In this document: positions 58,118 through 64,000 of the stretch, one piece after another
How positions within the stretch are numbered: position 1 is the stretch's first letter
Layout: the number at the start of each line of letters is the position of its first letter
Assembly (NCBI GenBank): GCA_964517125.1
Contig: CAZFBD010000005.1
Span: forward strand, 42,458-106,457
Source: SHLQ01 sp964517125
Lineage (GTDB): Bacteria; Actinomycetota; Acidimicrobiia; Acidimicrobiales; SHLQ01
Direction of reading: 5' to 3'
DNA length: 64,000 bases
Notes under the pieces: generated by a model
What the model was told of the DNA's origin: nothing
What the model saw: only the letters and a program-made list of their open reading frames with translations
Databases searched by the model: none
Translations under genes and position numbers: made by a program

Positions 58118-60469
58118 ATGACGGGTCTTCGCCGAGGGTTCGTGATGGTTGTCGGGGTGTTGTTCGCCATGGTGGCGGGCGAGCTGCTGGCGCGTGCAGT
58201 CATGTCGCAGACAACCGAAGCCATCCGCTGGTACGACGCCACCACCCAACTCAAGGTCGAGCAGATGGATGCGCTGGACGGTGCCGACGTGGTGTTCGCT
58301 GGTACGTCCATGGCGCAGCAGGGCTTTGTGCCGGGCGTGTTCGACGACGTACTCGGCGGAACCAGCTGGAACGCCGGTCTGGCTGGTGGCACACCTGACG
58401 TGATGGCTCCGTGGCTACTCGACGAAGTCATTCCACGCCTGGATCCGGAGCTTGTGGTGTGGGGGCTGTCGAGCTTCGATGTTGCGCCGGCGTATGGAGA
58501 GCAGCAGGCAGCGGTCTACAGCGAGGCGCTCGAGACCCGTTCGGGATGGCTCGCAAATGCCGACAGCATCGTGTCGGAGCGTTCCGTTCTTGTCCGGAAT
58601 CGAACGGTGTTGCGCTCGCTCGATGCACTGGCTGGCGTGGCTGCAGAGGAACGCAGTGCTGCGCACACGCTGGCTCAGGAGATCACGGCGCCCACAGGTG
58701 AACGGGTGGAACAGACGGTCGACGTCTCGCAGGACCGCGGCCGCATCGTGCAGGCGCGCTTGCAACGCTTCACTCCCGACCCGTCTGACGTGGCCCTCAT
58801 CGAACGGACGGTTCTGGACCTTCTGGACCGCGGCGTCGAGGTCGTGTTGGTGGAGCTTCCGGTCCCCGATCGATTCCGGGACGCCCACCCGAATGGGGCT
58901 GCCGACCATGCGCTGGTTGGACCGGCGTTGGCCGGCATCGCTGAACGCTCGGGTGTTCGGTTCCTCAGGCTGCTCGATGGACCGACCGGACCTGACTTCG
59001 TCGACTTCACGCATCTGGATGCCGCGGCGGCTGCCGAGTTCAGCCGGGTCGCTGCAGCTGCCGTGGCCGGCGACCGCGACGACACCATGTCAACCCTGGA
59101 GCAGGCGGAGCTCCTGGGAATCGAGTCGGTTCCGGCCGAACCGGATGCAGCAACGACGGCCGAGGTTGTGGTGGCCGATGTCGATGACTGTGAGCCCGAG
59201 ATCGTGGTCGACGACTACGGGTTCGAGATCGACGTGGCCAACTGCGGCTTGACCGTGCCCCGGCTCACCGATCTCGACGCTGCGTCGACCCGCGACGTCC
59301 TTGCCGACGCGTTCGTGTTTGCCCGTAACTGCGAAGCCCGCGGTGATCCGTCGCTCATCGGCGAGTCGGTCAACCGCCGTGTCGCTCTCGAACTCACCCG
59401 CGCCATCGAACAACGCAACGCTGCTGCGGCCGAGTGTGCATCGGACGACTTTCCGTTGCTGCTGTCCTCGGCAGTGTCCTCACTTGAGGCGGCAGCGGAC
59501 TTCTCTCGGCCGATCATCGACCCGGAGGACCCGCTGGAGACAACGAGTCGAATCCTGGCGGCGATCGATCACATGAAGCTGGACGACACACCCGAAGACG
59601 GCGCCGACAACCCGCCACGCAGTCCGTGGCACAGCAACGAGGAACTCCGAAGCCTGGCCGAGGTTCGGCGCCTCGACGAGGCCGGAACCCCGGTGGGCAC
59701 CGTGATCCTGGGTTCGTCGATCGGTCTGCAGATCCTCGATCAGAACGTGCTCGCCGAACACTTCGGAGAGCCTGTCCTGAACATGTCACGTCCCGGCGTC
59801 GACCCGGAAAGTTGGCTGCAGATCTACGATCGGCAATTCGAAGAACGGGATGTGCCGTCGCGTGTTGTGTGGGCGCTCACGACCCATCGGCTGATGGCCA
59901 CCCATCCGACCCCGTGTGGTGAGCCGGCGGCCAGCCTGAACGTCCAGCGATCTGAGTGGTTCCGGGAGAACATGTTCCCCGACCTGCGGGCCGAGCACAC
60001 CACGAACGAGCTCGTCTTCGGTTCCGACCTGTCGACATCTCCAATTCAGGAGACTCGTGTTTTCATGCGGCTGCCGAATGGCTACACCGAGCCCGGGATG
60101 CGGATCCTGCGGGAGGATCCGCTTGACGAGATTCCCATTGCCTTTCGTCGTCGCTACCACGACGGTGCCGAGTTCTGTCAGTCGCAGATCGATGATGCCG
60201 CCGAGCTCGTGGCGAAGATGACCGCGCAGGGCACCGAAGTCACCGTGGTTATGGTGCCCGTGCACTTCACCCTGTACGAGATCTCTCCCGACGCTCACGA
60301 ACGAACGCGCGCTGCGCTTGCGGCTGCGGTCACCTCGGCCGGTGCCGATTTCCTTCTCGTCGAGGAGCAGCTGTCGGACGTGGAGACCCACGACGGATGG
60401 CACGCGACGACGCTGGGGCGCGACCGGGTCACGGCCGATCTGGTCGAGCTTCTGGGAGCGGCGGAGTAG
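58118..60469 (+). CDS. Double SGNH-like protein, partner of the MBOAT acyltransferase
   Basis: Encodes 783 residues. One N-terminal membrane helix (FVMVVGVLFAMVAGELLARAV) anchors the protein. Two SGNH/AlgJ-like domains follow. The first has the nucleophile Ser64 in FAGTSMAQQG and a DxxH in FVDFTHLDAA near residue 300. The second, from about residue 525, has ILGSSIGLQIL and a terminal DGWHATTLG. Between them lies an acidic region with three cysteines. The usual partner has a single SGNH domain, so the duplication is notable. It would transfer acyl groups from the MBOAT protein to an extracellular polysaccharide. Confidence 0.8.
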   Translation: MTGLRRGFVMVVGVLFAMVAGELLARAVMSQTTEAIRWYDATTQLKVEQMDALDGADVVFAGTSMAQQGFVPGVFDDVLGGTSWNAGLAGGTPDVMAPWLLDEVIPRLDPELVVWGLSSFDVAPAYGEQQAAVYSEALETRSGWLANADSIVSERSVLVRNRTVLRSLDALAGVAAEERSAAHTLAQEITAPTGERVEQTVDVSQDRGRIVQARLQRFTPDPSDVALIERTVLDLLDRGVEVVLVELPVPDRFRDAHPNGAADHALVGPALAGIAERSGVRFLRLLDGPTGPDFVDFTHLDAAAAAEFSRVAAAAVAGDRDDTMSTLEQAELLGIESVPAEPDAATTAEVVVADVDDCEPEIVVDDYGFEIDVANCGLTVPRLTDLDAASTRDVLADAFVFARNCEARGDPSLIGESVNRRVALELTRAIEQRNAAAAECASDDFPLLLSSAVSSLEAAADFSRPIIDPEDPLETTSRILAAIDHMKLDDTPEDGADNPPRSPWHSNEELRSLAEVRRLDEAGTPVGTVILGSSIGLQILDQNVLAEHFGEPVLNMSRPGVDPESWLQIYDRQFEERDVPSRVVWALTTHRLMATHPTPCGEPAASLNVQRSEWFRENMFPDLRAEHTTNELVFGSDLSTSPIQETRVFMRLPNGYTEPGMRILREDPLDEIPIAFRRRYHDGAEFCQSQIDDAAELVAKMTAQGTEVTVVMVPVHFTLYEISPDAHERTRAALAAAVTSAGADFLLVEEQLSDVETHDGWHATTLGRDRVTADLVELLGAAE

Positions 60470-60474
60470 CTGCC

Positions 60475-61599
60475 CTAGAAGACGATGACGCCGCGCACGT
60501 TCTCGCCGGCGTGCATGGCTGCGTAGCCCTCGTTGATCTGGTCGAGCGTGTAGCGGGCGGTGATGAGCTCATCGAGCCGGAGCTGTCCGGCCTCGTACTG
60601 ACGGAGGAGCTTGGGGATGTCGACCCGCGGGTTGCATCCGCCGAACACGTTGCCCTTCAGCGCCTTCTGGCTCATCGTCATGTCGAACGTGTTCATGCTG
60701 ATGTTGTTCTGGTTGACGTTCGACAGGCTGGTGAGCACCAGTTCGCCGCCCTTGCCGACCATGGCCATCGCTGGAGCGAAGAGATCGCTGGTTGCGTCGC
60801 CGACCGTGAGGATGACGGTGTTGGCGTTGCGGCCCCACGAAAGGTCGTTCACGAGCGGTGTGGCTTCTTCGATGGACGCAGCGGTGTGTGTCGCCCCAAC
60901 CGTCTGCGCGAACTCCCGCTTCATCTCCACGGGATCCACGGCGATGATCTGGGCTGCTCCGGCGGCTTTGGCTCCCTGCACGGCGTTCATGCCAATGCCA
61001 CCCACGCCAACGATGACCACGGTGTCGCCCGGCCGGATGTCGGCGACGTTGACGGCCGAGCCGTAGCCGGTGGCCACGCCACAGCTCACGAGTGTGACGG
61101 CGTCGAGCGGGTACCACTCGCCCACCTTCACGAGTGAGTCCTGGTCCACGACCATGTGCTCACCGAACGTTCCGAGACCAGCCATGCTTCGGACCTCGGT
61201 GCCGTTCGCTGCGGTGATGCGAGGTTCCGCCTGGAGTGTCTCTGCGCCGCGGTCGCACAGGTTCTGGCGCCCGCTCGAGCACGGTGGGCACATGCCACAG
61301 GCGGGGATGAAGGACGCGGCGACGTGGTCGCCAACGGCAACCTTGGTCACACCCTCGCCGATGGCCTCAACAACACCGGCACCTTCGTGGCCTCCGACCA
61401 TGGGGGTCGGGCTGAGAAGGTAGCCGCCCTCTTCGTCGGGGATGGACAGGTCGCCCATTCGCACATGTTCGTCAGAGTGGCAGAGCCCGGCGAAGGCGAG
61501 CTTCACCAAGACCTCGCCCGCTTCGGGCTCCCGGAGTTTCACTTCTTCAACGGACCAATCGGTGTTCTCTGCCCAGCAGATGGCGACGCGGGTTTTCAT
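60475..61599 (-). CDS. NDMA-dependent alcohol dehydrogenase (zinc MDR family)
   Basis: Encodes 374 residues. Catalytic zinc ligands are in FAGLCHSDEH and GGHEGAG, with the structural zinc site in CGMCPPCSSGRQNLC. The coenzyme domain has VVIVGVGGIGMNAVQGAKAAGA (GxGxxG) and the acidic residue in AVDPVEMK. The family uses firmly bound NAD and, in actinobacteria, an electron acceptor such as NDMA in vitro or mycofactocin in vivo. Substrate alcohol unknown; class III formaldehyde dehydrogenase is a less likely alternative. The ATG at 61599 has GGAGAG upstream. No mycofactocin genes are in the window. Confidence 0.88.
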   Translation of the reverse strand: MKTRVAICWAENTDWSVEEVKLREPEAGEVLVKLAFAGLCHSDEHVRMGDLSIPDEEGGYLLSPTPMVGGHEGAGVVEAIGEGVTKVAVGDHVAASFIPACGMCPPCSSGRQNLCDRGAETLQAEPRITAANGTEVRSMAGLGTFGEHMVVDQDSLVKVGEWYPLDAVTLVSCGVATGYGSAVNVADIRPGDTVVIVGVGGIGMNAVQGAKAAGAAQIIAVDPVEMKREFAQTVGATHTAASIEEATPLVNDLSWGRNANTVILTVGDATSDLFAPAMAMVGKGGELVLTSLSNVNQNNISMNTFDMTMSQKALKGNVFGGCNPRVDIPKLLRQYEAGQLRLDELITARYTLDQINEGYAAMHAGENVRGVIVF

Positions 61600-61740
61600 G
61601 GTGGCTCTCCAGGTATTTCGGGTCGTTCCCGAAGGTAGTTCACGTTGCCGACTCATCCTCACCCGGATCGTGCGGTGGCTCGACGAGATTCTCATCTGGC
61701 CAGCGGCCACAGGAACCTGACTCGGCAGGTCGAACGTCGA

Positions 61741-62808
61741 TCAGGCTGATCTGTGTCTGCGGTGGTGGCAGGGGGCGCAGCGGAGCGTGAGTTCTTCGAC
61801 GATGGTGTGGTTGGTGATGGCGTAGTCGGGGGTGTGGTCGTATTCAAGGAGGTCGCTGCTGCCGCAGTCGACGCAGTGGTGGTCTCGTTCTTTGACGACG
61901 CGCTTCTGCCGTGCCGTCGGATGCCGCTGTTTTGATGATGCGTTGATCGGTTTGCCATCAGCGTCGTGCACAAGGGCTCGAATGAAGGCATGGGGGGCGA
62001 TACGCTCGACGTCGGTCTGTGTGAGGGGCGTGCCATCGTCGAGACTGCAACCATCTCCACGGACGTGGATGATCACTTCGGGGGCGATCGGTGTGGCGTT
62101 CGGCTGCTTGGTGCCGGATTCCACGAGCTCCGCAAGTTCGATGAGCGCATCGGCCCGCTGTTGGGCAAGGGATGGCCATGACTTCACCAGCTCGGACGCA
62201 CCCGCGGACGCGTTTCGCGCACCCTCGGTGATGCCGGTTCTCACGGAGCGCGAGGCCCGCATGACAAGGGCATCGAGCATGGCGATGAGAAAGGCTGCGA
62301 GCAATGGCGGCAATCGGAAATGGCCGTGGATCATGCCGTCGGCATCGGTCCAGATCTTCAGCGAGCGTGCGTCGTGCAGCCGTTCGTCTCGCTCGTCCTC
62401 CTGCTCGTTTCGCTTCAGGTAGATGGCGAGCTCAACGCCGAGCCGGCTGGCCGGTGTGCGGTGAGCAATGTCAATCAGGTCGGCTTCGTTGTCCGGCGTG
62501 GCGACCCGGCTGACAGCCCGAACCTTCGAGTAGGACAGTTTCTGGCCGGCAAAGGCAGCGTCGAGCAGTGGAAGCGTGCGGAGCTTGGTGCCGATCCGTA
62601 CCCACTCCCGAGCGGTTCCAATCGCGATGTCGAGTGCCTCAGCGATCCAGTGTGCCGCCGTGTTCGCTTCGAGCAGCCACTCGTTCGATTCATCGAGCGC
62701 TGCGGCCAAGGTGACCATGTCGTACTGGGCTTGATACAGTCCCCGCCCTGCGCTGATGATGCGTTCCCCAATGGTCGGGAACTGATGAATGGTCGCCGTT
62801 GTGCTCAT
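61741..62808 (-). CDS. DUF222/HNH endonuclease domain protein
   Basis: Encodes 355 residues. A DUF222 region (LYQAQYDMVTLAAALDESNEWLLEANTAAHWIAEALDIAIGTAREWVRIG) covers about residues 25-200. A C-terminal HNH motif reads KERDHHCVDCGSSDLLEYDH...LRCAPCHHRRH, with two CxxC zinc sites and the catalytic His. These proteins (REP13E12 relatives) are multi-copy in actinobacteria and often near repeats; their function is unsettled. GGAGG is 5 nt before the ATG at 62808. Immediately upstream lie two hairpins. Confidence 0.86.
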   Translation of the reverse strand: MSTTATIHQFPTIGERIISAGRGLYQAQYDMVTLAAALDESNEWLLEANTAAHWIAEALDIAIGTAREWVRIGTKLRTLPLLDAAFAGQKLSYSKVRAVSRVATPDNEADLIDIAHRTPASRLGVELAIYLKRNEQEDERDERLHDARSLKIWTDADGMIHGHFRLPPLLAAFLIAMLDALVMRASRSVRTGITEGARNASAGASELVKSWPSLAQQRADALIELAELVESGTKQPNATPIAPEVIIHVRGDGCSLDDGTPLTQTDVERIAPHAFIRALVHDADGKPINASSKQRHPTARQKRVVKERDHHCVDCGSSDLLEYDHTPDYAITNHTIVEELTLRCAPCHHRRHRSA

Positions 62809-62825
62809 GTCGCCTCCGCTTGCCG

Positions 62826-62875
62826 GGAACCCTCGGCTAGGGCCCCGGGTTCCTTCGAGTTCGGCTTCGCCGAAC
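62826..62875. repeat. Two adjacent hairpins upstream of the DUF222-HNH gene
   Basis: GGAACCC (62826-62832) pairs with GGGTTCC (62847-62853). GTTCGGC (62859-62865) pairs with GCCGAAC (62869-62875) around TTC. The region up to 63015 contains no gene; a GAGCTCCGCTCAAC stretch may form a third weak stem. Confidence 0.55.
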
Positions 62876-63015
62876 ATCGGCGGGAGCTCATGTGCCGGTT
62901 GAGCTCCGCTCAACTGAGCTTACGAAGGGGGTATGACACGAAGCAGACCTCGCGGAGAGACGCGATCTGATCGCTGTTAGTGCACAAAACGCGTCCGCGG
63001 GTGTGTTTCGGCCGG

Positions 63016-63408
63016 TTAGACGGACTGGATCTGCAACGTGATCCCGAGCGCATTCCTGAGCTGCACGAGGTCGCCTTCATCGCTTGTGACGACGATGTCT
63101 CCTCGAGCGGACCCACCTACCACGACGCTGGCGTCGACAACATCACTCGTACCTGCGATTGCGCAGGCCGAACCTGCGGAACGCGCCCGTGGTTCCGTCA
63201 TTTCCTCGACTCGACATCCAGCGAGCAAACGAGACAGCTGAGCTTGAGGGCCGCCTCGCCACGCCTGGGCTAGCACTCCAGCAGGGACAGTCGGGAGCAG
63301 GTGTCGGTTCAACGCCTGTCTGTGGAGTGCCCAGACACGTCGGTCATCGCGCTCGGCCGCGATGAGAGCGCCAGCATCGTACGTGAGATTCTGGGCATCA
63401 CTCGCCAT
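63016..63408 (-). CDS. PIN-domain toxin (VapC-like)
   Basis: Encodes 130 residues. The PIN RNase fold shows the N-terminal LTYDAGALIAAERDD with the first Asp, a middle SDVVDASVVVGGSARGDIVVTSDEGDL that supplies the second and third acidic residues, and a final strand ITLQIQSV. VapC toxins cleave tRNA or rRNA. The ATG lies inside the end of the preceding antitoxin gene (11-base overlap), the usual antitoxin-toxin order. Confidence 0.82.
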   Translation of the reverse strand: MASDAQNLTYDAGALIAAERDDRRVWALHRQALNRHLLPTVPAGVLAQAWRGGPQAQLSRLLAGCRVEEMTEPRARSAGSACAIAGTSDVVDASVVVGGSARGDIVVTSDEGDLVQLRNALGITLQIQSV

Positions 63409-63643
63409 TGCGGCCGTCCAGCACACTGTCAGCCCAGGCAAGCTCCGCGTCGGTGAGCTCGCCGTTTTCGGTTTCCCACTCGGCAACAGCGGCGAGTCCG
63501 TTCTCGACCAGAAGCGCCCGCTCGGCCGCGGCGTTCAACCACGCGCTCAGGCTGATCCCCGTACGCGCTGCAGCACTCGCCGCACCGCTGGCAACGGATT
63601 CATTGAGTGCAATCGACAGCTTCTTGACGGCCATGAGTGTCAT
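63398..63643 (-). CDS. Antitoxin, ribbon-helix-helix type (VapB-like)
   Basis: Encodes 81 residues. The N-terminal half (MAVKKLSIALNESVASGAASAAARTGISLSAWLNAAAERAL) is an RHH DNA-binding pattern: a short beta strand then two helices. The C-terminal half is acidic (AEWETENGELTDAELAWADSVLDG) and would wrap the toxin. An ATG at 63634 is also possible. It likely represses its own operon, as antitoxins do. Confidence 0.78.
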   Translation of the reverse strand: MTLMAVKKLSIALNESVASGAASAAARTGISLSAWLNAAAERALLVENGLAAVAEWETENGELTDAELAWADSVLDGRNGE

Positions 63644-63743
63644 GGTAGCACCGTCTTCCTACCGGGGATCCGGCGCTCGGATGAAGGTGGCCGCATGCGG
63701 CTACGAGAATTGCCTGAATCCTAAGGCAGCCATGTGACGTCGA

Positions 63744-64000
63744 TCAGATGTCGAGGGTGTCGCTGTCGTAGAGGGCGGAGTGCTTGACGATGTAGTCGCG
63801 GCGGACGGCGACGTCGCTTCCCATGAGGACCTCGAACATCTTCTCGGCCCGCTTCGCCTCGCTGGCGGCCTCGTCGATGGTGAGGCGACGCAGGATGCGG
63901 CTGTCGGGTGACAGCGCTGCGTGCTCGAGCTCGTCTACGTTCATCTCGCCGAGGCCCTTGAACCGCTGCCAGTGGATGTTCTCGGCCTTGCGGTTGCCCT
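63744..64000 (-). CDS. gyrB: DNA gyrase subunit B, C-terminal end (runs off the right edge)
   Basis: Only the last 85 codons are present. The sequence IHWQRFKGLGEMNVDELEHAALSPDSRILRRLTIDEAASEAKRAEKMFEVLMGSDVAVRRDYIVKHS is the strongly conserved C-terminal end of GyrB/ParE, where QRxKGLGEM contacts DNA and GyrA. Type IIA topoisomerase B subunits use ATP to introduce or relax supercoils. ParE cannot be excluded from this fragment alone, although one gyrase is the usual case in actinobacteria. It points left, towards the toxin-antitoxin pair. Confidence 0.9.
   Translation of the reverse strand, partial: GNRKAENIHWQRFKGLGEMNVDELEHAALSPDSRILRRLTIDEAASEAKRAEKMFEVLMGSDVAVRRDYIVKHSALYDSDTLDI

Overview
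This is a 64 kb window of a GC-rich actinobacterial chromosome. A member of the Acidimicrobiia (Ilumatobacter-like) fits best. That placement is inferred from many GTG starts, leaderless promoters, secreted proteins with Thr/Ser-rich linkers, a DUF6918 gene, NDMA-type alcohol dehydrogenase, an MprAB-like two-component pair and reverse transsulfuration genes. No rRNA, tRNA, CRISPR array, prophage or insertion sequence was recognised. A 100-N scaffold gap lies at 6867-6966, so this is a draft assembly.

Layout. 1-6.8 kb: partial nitronate monooxygenase, two small proteins, an MFS transporter, an RNA 2'-O-methyltransferase and a eukaryote-like ileS. 6.8-8.2 kb: non-coding repeats (a 63-bp minisatellite containing the gap, and two copies of a palindromic element) around a DUF6918 gene. 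8.2-16 kb: a large secreted protein, cystathionine gamma-synthase/lyase and cystathionine beta-synthase, an enoyl-CoA hydratase/isomerase and an aminotransferase. 16-26 kb: dus-maf, galE, mscS, a PspC-type sensor kinase/regulator pair with a divergent PspC protein and a dyad between them, a lipoprotein esterase and homocysteine methyltransferase. 26-35 kb: aminotransferase, hydantoinase-like protein, a selenocysteine peroxiredoxin, envelope proteins, acyl-CoA synthetase and msrA. 35-48 kb: fasciclin-OmpA protein, MprAB-like pair, DUF1800/DUF1501 pair, Crp regulator, map, RNB nuclease, and a DUF3048 protein with a membrane-anchored sigma-like factor. 48-64 kb: mutM, RecB-type nuclease, an ABC/kinase/regulator operon in which every gene is internally deleted, a second selenoprotein, an MBOAT/SGNH acylation pair, alcohol dehydrogenase, DUF222-HNH protein, a VapBC-like module and the 3' end of gyrB.

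The main discovery is two genes whose frame is interrupted by a single UGA exactly at the catalytic cysteine of a thiol-redox protein: a BCP/PrxQ peroxiredoxin (29312-29761, Sec44) and a ResA-like redoxin (55508-56611, Sec114). Each is followed by a hairpin that could serve as a bacterial SECIS. Ordinary gene calling would split both. They imply that the organism has selenocysteine machinery encoded outside this window.

Second, at least 16 gene starts have a TANNNT-like -10 hexamer only 5-8 nt before the start codon and no Shine-Dalgarno sequence. This indicates widespread leaderless transcription and helps to choose starts. Third, the 53.1-55.5 kb operon carries three separate internal deletions in consecutive genes, which is either real decay or an assembly fault.
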